A DNA stretch of 64,000 nt from Paenisporosarcina antarctica (GCF_004367585.1 NZ_CP038015.1:2424001-2488000); one strand, 5' to 3'. Counted from the stretch's first letter, positions 1 to 8,207 are shown. Translations and numbers: made by a program. Notes: generated from the sequence alone by a model not told the origin.

Positions 1-955
1 CATTCCATCCCTTATTCTCAAGCCCTTTTTGCCAACGTGATAATACTTCTTTTAACGCGACAATATCGAGAGATGTTTTCTTTTCTGCATCCCACAAACC
101 GAGATGTTCGAATTGGAAGACCATATTAAATGAACCATGCTCTTCACCGACCCACAGATCAATTTCATCTACCCCTACTCCATTAGCCTCGCCTACGGTC
201 ATAATGTCATATTTAGCAAATGTTTCTTTTTTTAACTCTTGTAAGAAAGGGTGAATTCCGTTGACATTCATATATTTATCCCATGCCAGTACAGTGGGTA
301 ATCCTTGTTCATTCGGCATATCTGAAAAGTTTTCATCTTTTTTTATATGACTGATTGCATCGACTCGGAAACCATCAATACCTTGATCTAGCCACCAATT
401 AATCATGTCATAAAGCGCTGTTCGCACATCCGTATTTTCCCAGTTTAAATCCGGTTGTTTTTGAGAAAAAATGTGCAAATAGTATTGCTCGGTTAACTCA
501 TCATATTGCCAAGCTGGTCCACTAAAAATACTTTCCCAGTTGTTTGGTTCTTTGCCATTTTTGCCATCACGCCAAATGTACCAATCACGTTTCGGATTGT
601 TCTTTGATGATTTTGATTCGATGAACCACTGATGCTCGTCACTTGTATGGTTAATAACCAAATCAATAATAAGCTTCATTCCACGGACATGTACTTCTTG
701 TAGTAACTGCGTGAAATCTGCCATCGTGCCAAACTCATCCATAATATCTTGATAATTACTAATGTCATAGCCATTGTCATCATTTGGAGATTTGTACATC
801 GGGCAAATCCATATGACATCAATCCCTAATTCTTTTAAATAATCTAATTTTGAAATGACGCCTTGTAAATCACCAATGCCGTCTCCATTAGAATCCATAA
901 AGCTTCGGGGATACACTTGATAGACAATTGCCTCTTTCCACCAGTTTCGTTTCAT
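1..955 (-). CDS. malL: GH13 alpha-glucosidase (oligo-1,6-glucosidase/MalL type), C-terminus cut by window edge
   Basis: Cytoplasmic glycoside hydrolase that removes terminal glucose from malto- or isomalto-oligosaccharides. The first 318 residues are visible; about 230 more expected for the family lie outside the window. Seen: N-terminal WWKEAIVYQVYPRSF block, barrel motif DLVINH (residues 98-103), nucleophile motif GFRVDA with Asp199, and acid/base Glu256 in the VGEANG block. The residue after the nucleophile is Ala rather than the Val typical of strict isomaltases, which in this family leans towards alpha-1,4 substrates (inference). Starts at ATG 955 behind a GAAAGAGGT ribosome site. It lies downstream of an MsmX-type ATPase and a ROK kinase, across a 300-bp gap holding LacI/CcpA-type palindromes, so carbon-catabolite or sugar-specific control is likely. 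Confidence 0.93.
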   Translation of the reverse strand, partial: MKRNWWKEAIVYQVYPRSFMDSNGDGIGDLQGVISKLDYLKELGIDVIWICPMYKSPNDDNGYDISNYQDIMDEFGTMADFTQLLQEVHVRGMKLIIDLVINHTSDEHQWFIESKSSKNNPKRDWYIWRDGKNGKEPNNWESIFSGPAWQYDELTEQYYLHIFSQKQPDLNWENTDVRTALYDMINWWLDQGIDGFRVDAISHIKKDENFSDMPNEQGLPTVLAWDKYMNVNGIHPFLQELKKETFAKYDIMTVGEANGVGVDEIDLWVGEEHGSFNMVFQFEHLGLWDAEKKTSLDIVALKEVLSRWQKGLENKGWN

Positions 956-1108
956 GGCTCGACCTCTTTCATTTTTAAAAGTTAAACAAACACAAATTAC
1001 GTGTCCATTTACATTTTCTTGACGTGATTGTCGTTCTAATAAATGTGATGGGTTAATTAAATTTTTTCCCCTAAATCTTAATAAGATTACCTAATATTAT
1101 CTCGATTG

Positions 1109-1122
1109 TGGAAACGTTTGCA
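1109..1122. promoter_or_regulatory. Candidate cre / LacI-family operator
   Basis: TGGAAACGTTTGCA is a near-perfect palindrome centred on CG, the form bound by CcpA and other LacI-family regulators. It lies about 155 bp upstream of the alpha-glucosidase start. A second related site, TGAAAACGTTGAAA, is at 1152-1165. CcpA or a MalR-like repressor could bind; the sequence cannot decide which. Confidence 0.55.
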
Positions 1123-1146
1123 CAAAAACACAATAAATATGTCATA

Positions 1147-1205
1147 CATGATGAAAACGTTGAAATTAAGCCCTCTTAGCACTTAAATTAATCATTTTCA
1201 TCATG
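1147..1205 (-). terminator. Inverted repeat between MsmX-type ATPase and alpha-glucosidase
   Basis: CATGATGAAAA (1147-1157) pairs perfectly with TTTTCATCATG (1195-1205), and an inner TTAAG/CTTAA pair tightens the loop. It sits just after the ATPase stop. It may end the upstream transcript or form part of the control region, since the left arm overlaps the second LacI-type palindrome. There is no long T-run, so termination is uncertain. Confidence 0.35.
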
Positions 1206-1256
1206 AGCCCTCTCATATCACAAAAGTAAATTAATTTAACCATTATTCGAAATCAA

Positions 1257-2342
1257 TTACTTAATTCGTAGTTCGCTATCACGATCAAAGAAATGTCCTC
1301 TTTCTAAATTAAACGATAGGTCAATTTCATTTCCTGGTTGAACGGGGTTACTAGAGTCTAAACGAGCAACAAAATCTTGACCTTCGATGCTAGAGTACAC
1401 CATTAATTCAGCACCCGTAAGTTCAGATACATCTACTTTCAAGTTTAAAGTCTGGTGCCCATCTGAAACTTCATTGCTAATATGTTCCGGTCGAATACCT
1501 AAAATTAATTCTTTTCCATCATATCCTTGATCTTTTAAATACGCTAGATGTGATTCCGGAACCTTAAGTGAAGTATTCCCTATTACGAACATGCCATAAA
1601 CTAATTTTCCTTTGAAGAAATTCATAGAAGGTGAACCTATAAAGCCTCCTACAAAAACGTTATCAGGTTTATCATATACTTCTTTGGGTGTGCCAATTTG
1701 TAGGACTAGTCCATCTTTCATTATGACAATTCGAGTAGCCATTGTCATTGCCTCAGTTTGATCATGAGTAACATAAATCGTTGTTGTGTTAAGACGTTGA
1801 TGTAATTTTGCAATTTCAGCACGCATTTGTACACGTAACTTGGAATCAAGATTTGATAAAGGTTCATCCATTAAAAATAGTTTTGCATCTCGAACGATAG
1901 CTCTTCCAAGCGCTACACGTTGACGTTGACCGCCTGATAATGCTTTCGGTTTACGATCCAAGTAAGCTTCTAAACCTAATATTTCTGCAGCATTTTGTAC
2001 GCGTTCTTTAATTTCTTCTTTCGGAAATTTACGCAATTTTAATCCAAACGCCATATTTTCATATACAGTCATATGCGGATATAATGCATAGTTTTGGAAA
2101 ACCATTGCAATATCTCGTTCTTTTGGTGCCACATCGTTCATTCTCTTGCCATCAATATAAAAATCTCCGGAAGAAATATCTTCAAGACCTGCAATCATGC
2201 GTAATGTAGTAGACTTCCCACATCCTGAAGGGCCAACAAAAACAATAAATTCTTTGTCTTCAACTTCTAAATTGAAATTTGATACAGCTAAGACATTTTT
2301 ATCATAAACTTTTGATATATTTTCTAATACTAGATTTGCCAT
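1257..2342 (-). CDS. msmX: Multi-sugar ABC transporter ATPase, MsmX/UgpC type
   Basis: Energising subunit for carbohydrate ABC importers, acting at the inner face of the membrane. Visible: Walker A GPSGCGKST, Q-loop in MVFQNYALYPHM, signature LSGGQRQRVALGRAIV, Walker B LFLMDEPLSNLD, switch His in YVTHDQTEAM, and a C-terminal TOBE/OB regulatory domain from about residue 240. In Bacillus such an ATPase serves several sugar permeases at once, which fits the absence of permease or binding-protein genes beside it. A GTG at 2351 could add three residues, but the ATG at 2342 has the better-spaced AAAGG site and the usual family N-terminus. It lies 18 bp after the ROK kinase, probably in one operon. 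Confidence 0.93.
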   Translation of the reverse strand: MANLVLENISKVYDKNVLAVSNFNLEVEDKEFIVFVGPSGCGKSTTLRMIAGLEDISSGDFYIDGKRMNDVAPKERDIAMVFQNYALYPHMTVYENMAFGLKLRKFPKEEIKERVQNAAEILGLEAYLDRKPKALSGGQRQRVALGRAIVRDAKLFLMDEPLSNLDSKLRVQMRAEIAKLHQRLNTTTIYVTHDQTEAMTMATRIVIMKDGLVLQIGTPKEVYDKPDNVFVGGFIGSPSMNFFKGKLVYGMFVIGNTSLKVPESHLAYLKDQGYDGKELILGIRPEHISNEVSDGHQTLNLKVDVSELTGAELMVYSSIEGQDFVARLDSSNPVQPGNEIDLSFNLERGHFFDRDSELRIK

Positions 2343-2360
2343 TTTATCCACAACCTTTAC

Positions 2361-3272
2361 TTATTTTTTGAATACGCCATCTTTTTCATCAGTTAGCACA
2401 AGTAAAGCTGCACCTAACATTCCTGCTTCATTGCCAAACTTCGCTTTTTTCACTTCTAACGGTTTTAACAATAAAGGTTCCAGTGCAGTCAATAAGAACG
2501 ACCACCAGCTATCTGCTGACTCTGAAACACCACCACCAATAATCACACAATCCATATCTAGTACAGCCTGGAGTGAACTAATGACAATAGCCAAGTCATT
2601 CGTGAATTTTTTGGTAATTGCTAATGCATCGCTATGACCTTCAATTGCAAGTTCGAACATTCGGTTTGGTGTAATTAACTTATTATTCTCATCAACTATG
2701 TTCATCTCAGCAATAGATCTTCTTAGAGCAGTTCCAGAAACATATTGTTCACTACATCCCGGACGACCACAACTACATATATGACCACCTGGATACAAAA
2801 TCATGTGCCCTACTTCACCTGCACCGCCATGTGTTCCGTTCATAATTTTCCCATCTATAACAAATCCGCCACCAAGTCCCGTACCAATCGTTAAACATAC
2901 GGTACGACGATAACCTCTTGCTGACCCCAAACGAGCTTCTGCAAGTCCTGCACAGTTAGCATCATTGTTTACTTCAACGTAAAGCCCTGTTGCTTTTTCT
3001 AAAAGTGACTTTACTTCTGTTCCCTGCCAACCAGGTATTGTTCCACTTTCAAACGTAATGACGCCATTTTCTGCATCAACCATTCCTCTTGTGCCAATTC
3101 CAATTGCCTGGACGTGTGTATGCTCTTTTAAAAACTGAATAATCTTATTTTCTAAATACGAATAAAGAGGAGTTTCTGTAGGAATTTTATGATCTTCCAC
3201 TACTTGTCCATTCGAATCGACAATACCCATTCGAATTTTCGTTCCCCCAATGTCAATTCCTAAAACTTTCAT
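2361..3272 (-). CDS. glcK: ROK-family glucokinase / sugar kinase
   Basis: Phosphorylates glucose or a related sugar with ATP in the cytoplasm. The 303-residue length is normal. Seen: N-terminal phosphate-binding DIGGTKIRMG, GIGTRGMVD, catalytic-base region NNDANCAGLAEA, the LTIGTGLGGGFV ATP loop, ROK signature HGGAGEVGHM, and the zinc-binding CSCGRPGCSEQY cluster. There is no N-terminal helix-turn-helix, so it is a kinase and not a ROK repressor. Glucose is the likely substrate because the next genes are an MsmX ATPase and an alpha-glucosidase that releases glucose. Confidence 0.88.
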   Translation of the reverse strand: MKVLGIDIGGTKIRMGIVDSNGQVVEDHKIPTETPLYSYLENKIIQFLKEHTHVQAIGIGTRGMVDAENGVITFESGTIPGWQGTEVKSLLEKATGLYVEVNNDANCAGLAEARLGSARGYRRTVCLTIGTGLGGGFVIDGKIMNGTHGGAGEVGHMILYPGGHICSCGRPGCSEQYVSGTALRRSIAEMNIVDENNKLITPNRMFELAIEGHSDALAITKKFTNDLAIVISSLQAVLDMDCVIIGGGVSESADSWWSFLLTALEPLLLKPLEVKKAKFGNEAGMLGAALLVLTDEKDGVFKK

Positions 3273-3591
3273 TAACGCTTAACCTCCATTTTGCTAAATT
3301 CTTTTAAACAATGAAGTTATCCTTTTATCATACATGATTTTAGAGATTCGTCTATATTTGATTTTTCGAAAAATTTACTTTTAATCAATTAATAAGTAAT
3401 TTCCATAAGCTTAATAGTCTTTTCAAAGATTTGATTTTTTTCCTTTACACTGTATTATGGAGCGTATATTATCATGATTCCACATGTAATTAGACTTTAT
3501 AGTGGTGTCAGACTTCGAACGAATTTAATTACACATCAACGGTCGTTATGTCCATTCTATCAATTATCCTCCATCTTTCAAAGTCAGAAAA

Positions 3592-3628
3592 AGACACCTC
3601 AGTGACAAATTTCGTCTCTGGGTGCTCT
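3592..3628 (-). terminator. Intrinsic terminator after HD-GYP gene
   Basis: A 37-bp imperfect palindrome (AGACACC... to ...GGTGCTCT). Read on the minus strand it ends GTGTCTTTTTC, giving a T-run 3' of the stem. It lies 60 bp past the HD-GYP stop codon. The rest of 3273-3686 shows nothing recognisable. Confidence 0.65.
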
Positions 3629-3686
3629 CTCGATATTTTCAGTTCTCATTAAATAAATCGATTGAAAAAAAACTGAGATGGAAGAT

Positions 3687-4889
3687 TTACATTAAATCTG
3701 TTAGCGTTTCAAACTCTTTAATCGGATCATTTGATTCGTTATAAACTTTTTTAAAGTTCAATTGAAGTGTTGCAACAACTTCGATTAGCTCAGGATCAAA
3801 CTGTGTTCCTTTTCCATCAAGTAATTGCTTAAACGCTTCTTCAAATGATATTTGACTACGATATGATCGATTGGAAGTCATCGCATCAAAAGCATCGACT
3901 ATCGCTAAAATTCTGGCACATAGCGGAATATCTACACCTTTTCGTTTAGTGGGGTAGCCATTACCATCCCACCGTTCATGATGATAAAGAACTCCATCTT
4001 TAAGTTCTTGTAAACCTTCAATTTTTTCTACCATCCTTGCGCCTACCACTGGGTGTGTTTTAATGATGTTAAATTCTTCAGCAGATAATTTTCCGGACTT
4101 TGTAAGGATGGTTTCTGGGATATTAATCTTTCCAATATCATGCAGTAATCCACTTAATCTAAGCTTTCTAAGCTCTTTTTCGTCTTGATATTGCGGTAAA
4201 TTCTTACCAACTTCGATCGCATATTTACTAACTCGTTCACTATGACCAAAGGTGTATAAATCCTTCGCTTCTATCGAAACAATAAAACTATTCACTACTT
4301 GTTCAATGGTCTTTTCCATTGACTTTGTAACGATATCAACTTGTTTTTTATAGATAATTTTAAAAGTATTTAAAAGAAAAAAACTAAAAGTCGCCAAAAT
4401 AATATACATCAAAATACGATTCGATATATCAATACCATCTGCAACATATGTACTAATAGGAAATTGAACAGATAAAAGTGTAAGTAGTAGTCCTCCAATT
4501 ACAGAGTAGTAGAGCAAAAGTTTGCGCTCACCATAAATACCTGCAAGTAGGGGCATGATTAAGAAAAAACTCCACGATTCTGTATATCCTGATCCAAAGT
4601 ATAAACAAATAATTAAGCAAGCACAATAAATTAATAAGAGGAATTGCTGAATTATTGAATTAATTTTGACAAGATATGTTAAGACAAAAAGAGTAAGTAG
4701 AATACCTAAACAAATTAAAAGTATTACAATATTTGCTCGTGAATAAGGCATATCAAATAGTTCAAATAATATATTCCATACTGTGCTCATTAACAGAAAA
4801 ACAGCAATAATTTTAACTAAGGTCTTTGTGATTTTTGAACGATGTTCATGAAAGTATTCATCTAAAAGTTGTTGTTCAAATTCTACCAT
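3687..4889 (-). CDS. Membrane-anchored HD-GYP domain protein (probable c-di-GMP phosphodiesterase)
   Basis: About six hydrophobic segments in the first 190 residues anchor the protein, followed by an HD-GYP phosphohydrolase domain. Seen: GHSERVSKYA, the metal-binding LLHDIGKINIPE, the HPVVG block, and HHERWDGNGYP, the GYP-loop equivalent. HD-GYP enzymes linearise cyclic di-GMP, some also cGAMP. No known sensor domain is recognisable in the membrane part. The ATG at 4889 is preferred because GGGAGT lies eight bases before it; an upstream in-frame start would add 13 residues without a ribosome site. It is transcribed alone and divergently from the acyltransferase operon. Confidence 0.85.
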   Translation of the reverse strand: MVEFEQQLLDEYFHEHRSKITKTLVKIIAVFLLMSTVWNILFELFDMPYSRANIVILLICLGILLTLFVLTYLVKINSIIQQFLLLIYCACLIICLYFGSGYTESWSFFLIMPLLAGIYGERKLLLYYSVIGGLLLTLLSVQFPISTYVADGIDISNRILMYIILATFSFFLLNTFKIIYKKQVDIVTKSMEKTIEQVVNSFIVSIEAKDLYTFGHSERVSKYAIEVGKNLPQYQDEKELRKLRLSGLLHDIGKINIPETILTKSGKLSAEEFNIIKTHPVVGARMVEKIEGLQELKDGVLYHHERWDGNGYPTKRKGVDIPLCARILAIVDAFDAMTSNRSYRSQISFEEAFKQLLDGKGTQFDPELIEVVATLQLNFKKVYNESNDPIKEFETLTDLM

Positions 4890-5041
4890 TGTTCTGTACT
4901 CCCTATCTTTTTTATGAATATATATCAATTATATCATTTCTCACTTAAGTTGTAATAATATAGCTTTCCTTGTTTTATTTTGTAAAGAATATTGACAATT
5001 TATGATAAATTTTGTCTCTTCTTATATAGTTATAAGGTACA

Positions 5042-5053
5042 AACTATATAGTT
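5042..5053. promoter_or_regulatory. 12-bp palindrome and 15-bp direct repeat before the acyltransferase operon
   Basis: AACTATATAGTT (5042-5053) is a perfect palindrome, and TATATAGTTA(T/A)AAGG occurs twice at 5023-5037 and 5045-5059 with one mismatch. The second copy runs into the AAAAGGAG ribosome site. A TTGACA lies at 4992-4997 without a well-placed -10. This could be a repressor operator overlapping the promoter or leader. Confidence 0.4.
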
Positions 5054-5070
5054 AAAAGGAGATTATTTTT

Positions 5071-5679
5071 ATGGAAACAGTTGAAAAGTATCATTATGGA
5101 CTAGCAGTTGGTCAATTACGTGAGGAAGCTATCAAATTACATCGAGCACGCTATAGTGAAGTCGGCTTTCTCCAGGAAGATGAGCAAGATCCGTATGAGT
5201 TGAATTCTCTTTATATCATAGCTCAGAATCATAATGTAAATAAAACCGTTGGCGTTACAAGATTAATCTTTAAAGCATTGTTAGAATTACCTACAATAGA
5301 AAACTTTTCTATTTATGATTTAGAGTTAAAAAAGCTTCAAAAACTCGAAAAAAATTGTTTTGCTGAAGTCAGTGCATTCACTAAAATGCCGCAACATGAA
5401 GTTGGAATGGATATCATTCGAACCGTGTTTCAATACTCACTTCAGCATGCCATCACTCATTGGATTTGTTGTATTGACGAAAGAGTGTATAAATATTTAA
5501 ATCGGGTGTTTGGCCCAGTATTTAAAGTGATTGGAGAACCACAAGTATATCTTGGTTCTGTCACAATTCCTTGTGTATTAGACATTCCAGCTGGAACACC
5601 AATTTTTAAGCAGACAAAACCCAAATTGTATGATTTTTTGTTTATTTATGAAAACCAAATCATGGAGGTGTCGAAATAA
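5071..5679 (+). CDS. FeeM/LuxI-like GNAT acyltransferase (putative N-acyl amino acid synthase)
   Basis: A 202-residue protein that resembles the N-acyl amino acid synthase FeeM and, more distantly, acyl-homoserine-lactone synthases: an N-terminal region rich in Arg and Glu, then the core strand GVTRLI (Arg64) and FAEVSAFTKM (Glu99), which match the G-RL and E-S signatures of the autoinducer-synthase fold. Members join an acyl chain from acyl-ACP or acyl-CoA to an amino acid. Family placement is from motif recognition and is tentative; the substrate is unknown. No signal peptide, so cytoplasmic. Its TAA overlaps the ATG of the following E1-like gene by one base, so the two are translated together. 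AAAAGGAG lies 8-10 bases before the ATG. Confidence 0.6.
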   Translation: METVEKYHYGLAVGQLREEAIKLHRARYSEVGFLQEDEQDPYELNSLYIIAQNHNVNKTVGVTRLIFKALLELPTIENFSIYDLELKKLQKLEKNCFAEVSAFTKMPQHEVGMDIIRTVFQYSLQHAITHWICCIDERVYKYLNRVFGPVFKVIGEPQVYLGSVTIPCVLDIPAGTPIFKQTKPKLYDFLFIYENQIMEVSK

Positions 5680-6437
5680 TGATTAAAGAACAATTCAGTC
5701 GAAACCTTGGCATTATGTCAGAGAGTGAAATACAAAAGCTACATGACACAAAGATAGTTATAGCAGGCTGTGGTTGCATTGGTGGATTTTCCGCTGAATT
5801 ATTAGCAAGAATGGGCGTAGGAAAATTAGTTTTAGCAGATCCTGATGTCTTTGATGTTTCAAATATTAATAGACAATGTGCTGCCAGCTTTAACACAGTT
5901 GGACAACTCAAGGTCGATGCATTAAGTGATCACTTATTGGCTATTAATCCAGAACTAGAAATCACTAGATTTACGAAAGGCGTGAATGAAGAAAATATGG
6001 ATGAATTTCTCCAAGATGCTGATTATGTAATAGATGCAATTGATTACTTCTGTTTTCCAGATGCTATTGCCCTTCATCGAGCCGCTCGAAAGAAAGGATT
6101 ATATATTATTACAGCTGTAGCATTAGGTTTTGGAGCTTCGGTATTAACTTTTGCACCTGATGGCATGGACATTGAAGAATATATTGGTCTTCCAAAAAAT
6201 CTGACCATCGACCAAATAAAAGGAATCACTTTCCCTGCATCTCAATACGCAAGTTACTTACCTAGCTATGTAACTGAAGAAATGATTGAAGAATTTCTAA
6301 CGAAAAAAACGATACCAACAATAAGTGTCGGACAAGCTTTAGGACCAGGTTCCTTAGTATCACACTTAGTATTGCACTTACTTGATCGAAAAAAACCGGT
6401 AATCGTTCCCGAGAAATTCCAAATTCAATTTGAATAA
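5679..6437 (+). CDS. ThiF/MoeB/HesA-family E1-like adenylating enzyme
   Basis: 252 residues with the E1-type Rossmann core: VIAGCGCIGG nucleotide loop (about 30-39), DPDVFDVSNINRQ (conserved D and NxNRQ adenylation residues), KVDALSDHLLAINP and ADYVIDAIDYF. Such enzymes adenylate the C-terminus of a small sulphur carrier or ubiquitin-like protein, or an amino acid or peptide carboxylate. The CxxC zinc pair of MoeB/ThiF is not visible, and no Cys sits clearly at the usual sulphur-transfer position, so it may only adenylate. No ubiquitin-like carrier gene is nearby. Overlap with the FeeM-like gene implies a joint job, perhaps modifying or cyclising the acylated product (inference). Confidence 0.75.
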   Translation: MIKEQFSRNLGIMSESEIQKLHDTKIVIAGCGCIGGFSAELLARMGVGKLVLADPDVFDVSNINRQCAASFNTVGQLKVDALSDHLLAINPELEITRFTKGVNEENMDEFLQDADYVIDAIDYFCFPDAIALHRAARKKGLYIITAVALGFGASVLTFAPDGMDIEEYIGLPKNLTIDQIKGITFPASQYASYLPSYVTEEMIEEFLTKKTIPTISVGQALGPGSLVSHLVLHLLDRKKPVIVPEKFQIQFE

Positions 6438-6479
6438 TGGTTCTACTAATTTTTTTATTATGTCACTAAAATTTTGAGT

Positions 6480-6536
6480 AAATGAACATACAAAATCCAG
6501 CAACGCTAGCAGTTGCTGGATTTTGTATGTTCATTT
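6480..6536 (+). terminator. Perfect 25-bp stem hairpin after the acyltransferase/ThiF operon
   Basis: The 25-nt arm at 6480-6504 is the exact reverse complement of 6512-6536, with a 7-nt loop GCTAGCA. It lies 42 bp past the E1-like stop. Both ends are A/T rich (AAATG, CATTTT), so it could end transcription from either side. The stem is unusually long for an ordinary terminator. Confidence 0.7.
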
Positions 6537-6691
6537 TAAATTGCATGGGTACTATTTAGGATTCATTTAATTATTTTCACATCATTTAAAAAATTAATAT
6601 TATTTTGACTCTCCCTAAATTAGCCTTATCCTTCAGCTTCAATAAAAATGCAATGACTAAATCATAATATTACATTGATAATTAATAGTAA

Positions 6692-6736
6692 AAAAAAGAA
6701 TCTTAAAAAGCCTCTGCTTTAGATTCTCTTTTTAAC
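6692..6736 (-). terminator. Terminator-like hairpin after the Spo0E-like gene
   Basis: AGAATCTTAAAAAGC and GCTTTAGATTCT pair with small bulges. On the minus strand the stem is followed by a T-rich tract (complement of the AAAAAAA at 6690-6697). It lies about 57 bp beyond the Spo0E-like stop codon. Confidence 0.45.
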
Positions 6737-6792
6737 ATATTAAGTTGTTATATATTGGGTTTAAAAAATCTGTTATTCCACTAATTATTAAC

Positions 6793-6948
6793 TTATATGC
6801 CTTGGTATTTATTAAGCAAAGTATCGAGTTCTTGACTGCATGTTACAACACTGGAATGTGTTCGACCAAAAAGATTGGCTCTCATATACATAATTCTCTT
6901 TTTTAACTTAATTTGAGTTAACAAGATATCTTGGTGCATATTTTTCAT
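6793..6948 (-). CDS. Spo0E-like aspartyl-phosphate phosphatase (small, 51 aa)
   Basis: A 51-residue protein recovered by translating the minus strand. It has the family layout of two helices: a first helix with ILLTQIKLKKRIMYM and a second carrying the signature SQELDTLLNKYQ. Spo0E-family proteins dephosphorylate Spo0A~P (some act on other response regulators) and so delay sporulation; the SQELD motif is the phosphatase signature. The ATG at 6948 is preferred because GGAGG lies 11 bases before it; an ATG at 6966 inside the ribosome site would add six residues. Transcribed alone. Which regulator it targets cannot be told. Confidence 0.88.
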   Translation of the reverse strand: MKNMHQDILLTQIKLKKRIMYMRANLFGRTHSSVVTCSQELDTLLNKYQGI

Positions 6949-7148
6949 TAGCTCTCTATCCTCCATACTATATTAATAAGTCTTTACCCAATATCGAGAT
7001 ACAAGATACATCATATATGATTCTTGATGTAGTAATTTGTCACATTGTGAAAAAATACATAAGTTCATAAATTCGTCACATTTATGTTGAATTATATTTT
7101 TAAAGTTGTTTTTATTAAATAACTTCTTTATGAATATTTATTCGTTTT

Positions 7149-7589
7149 TCATATATTCTCTATACTCGTTTCATACACCTTATTTGGATTAACAACAAAA
7201 ATTTTATATAAAAAATACGCTAATAAAATTCCTAATAAATCTACACCAACATCAAAAAGTCTGCCGTTTCGATTAAAATGCAGTTGAAGAACTTCCGTAA
7301 AGACTGCATAAACACTACATAGTATGATTGAAATTCCAAATCGTTTAATCGTGGTTAACACTAAAAAATAAAGCAAACCAAATGCAACAATATGACCTAT
7401 TTTTTGAATTACATAAAACTCATTTGAAAAATGAATGTCACTTGTAATTAGCAAGTCACGATAGTTCGGTGTTAAGTTCATATTGAAGCTTACTAATTGA
7501 TCATATAAAAAAGCATGTGCGTCTGAAGTACAGCCTGCCATTAAAATGAATATAGCCCAAATGATAAGTAAGTATGGTGCTAAAAACAA
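7149..7589 (-). CDS. VanZ-like family membrane protein
   Basis: 146 residues, mostly hydrophobic, with about four membrane segments and the VanZ-like pattern: IGHIVAFGLLYF, then FTEVLQLHFNRNGRLFDVGVDLLGILLAYFLY, where Glu in FTE, the GR-FD pair and the D--G motif are typical. The founding member VanZ gives teicoplanin resistance; most relatives have no defined role. AAAGGAGACT lies just before the ATG. It sits upstream of the Spo0E-like gene on the same strand, 200 bp away, with no obvious functional link. Confidence 0.8.
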   Translation of the reverse strand: MFLAPYLLIIWAIFILMAGCTSDAHAFLYDQLVSFNMNLTPNYRDLLITSDIHFSNEFYVIQKIGHIVAFGLLYFLVLTTIKRFGISIILCSVYAVFTEVLQLHFNRNGRLFDVGVDLLGILLAYFLYKIFVVNPNKVYETSIENI

Positions 7590-7699
7590 TTAAATAGTCT
7601 CCTTTCTATTAATTCTCACATTCCCATTAAAACGTTTTTTTTGGGGAACTATAAAGTAGACCAATTAAATCTCCTAAGTGCTGTTGCCTAAAATATATA

Positions 7700-7729
7700 A
7701 AAAACCGACAGTTTTCACTGCCGGCTTTT
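7700..7729 (-). terminator. Intrinsic terminator after the SASP gene
   Basis: AAAACCGACAGT, a TTTC loop and ACTGCCGGCTTTT form a hairpin with one bulge. Read on the minus strand it ends CGGTTTTTT. It lies 4 bp after the SASP stop. Confidence 0.8.
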
Positions 7730-7732
7730 GTT

Positions 7733-7939
7733 TTATGAGTTTTGATTACCTTTTAATTGTTGTTGGGCTTGCGCTACTAATCGCTTCGTAATTTCTCCGC
7801 CAACGGAACCGTTAGCACGCGATGTTGCGTTTTCGCCTAATTGCACACCAAATTCTTGTGCAATTTCATACTTCATTTGATCTAAAGCTTGTTTGGCACC
7901 TGGTACAGATATTTTATTACTTGAATTGTTGTTAGTCAT
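7733..7939 (-). CDS. Alpha/beta-type small acid-soluble spore protein
   Basis: Binds and saturates spore DNA, protecting it from UV and chemical damage, and is degraded by the Gpr protease at germination. The 68-residue sequence carries the family signatures: [12 protein letters not shown] near the Gpr cleavage region and [23 protein letters not shown] in the C-terminal half, with a Gln-rich tail. The ATG at 7939 is preferred: AAGGAGG lies eight bases before it, whereas an in-frame GTG at 7948 falls inside that ribosome site. A sigma-G-like promoter lies just upstream. Proof that the organism forms spores or descends from a spore former. Confidence 0.96.
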   Translation of the reverse strand: MTNNNSSNKISVPGAKQALDQMKYEIAQEFGVQLGENATSRANGSVGGEITKRLVAQAQQQLKGNQNS

Positions 7940-7962
7940 TTCGCTCACCTCCTTGTTACATA

Positions 7963-7991
7963 TAGAATGTCCGATTTTTCAAGAATCATGC
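7963..7991 (-). promoter_or_regulatory. Sigma-G-like forespore promoter of the SASP gene
   Basis: On the minus strand, -35 GCATG (7987-7991) and -10 CATTCTA (7963-7969) are 17 bp apart. They match the sigma-F/G patterns GHATR and CATNHTA. The placement, about 24 bp before the start codon, suits an ssp gene. Confidence 0.6.
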
Positions 7992-8062
7992 GCGAAACTA
8001 AATTATTGATTTTAGAGTTAATTAAATTAAATCATAATTGTTTCATATCTAATTAAGGACCT

Positions 8063-8120
8063 GTGACAAAAAACAGAGCAGGGTGAGAATGTTATCAACC
8101 AAAGCCTCGTTATCTGTCAC
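8063..8120. other. GC-richer block bounded by GTGACA/TGTCAC in a 317-bp gap
   Basis: Within 7949-8265 a stretch of about 58 bp is richer in G+C than its surroundings and is bounded by GTGACA and its complement TGTCAC. No start codon supports a gene. It may be a remnant of a mobile repeat or a folded RNA; I could not assign it. Confidence 0.25.
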
Positions 8121-8207
8121 GCCTTCAGCACAAAAAAATTGCACACAACTCGATTTATTTATAAACACAACAGAATATGTTGTAATTAATTTCGATTTCC
8201 AGAAAAT

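Noticed and set aside
4992-5030. Sigma-A promoter TTGACA with TATAGT for the acyltransferase operon
   Set aside because: The spacing of about 27 bp is too long; no convincing -10 at 16-18 bp.
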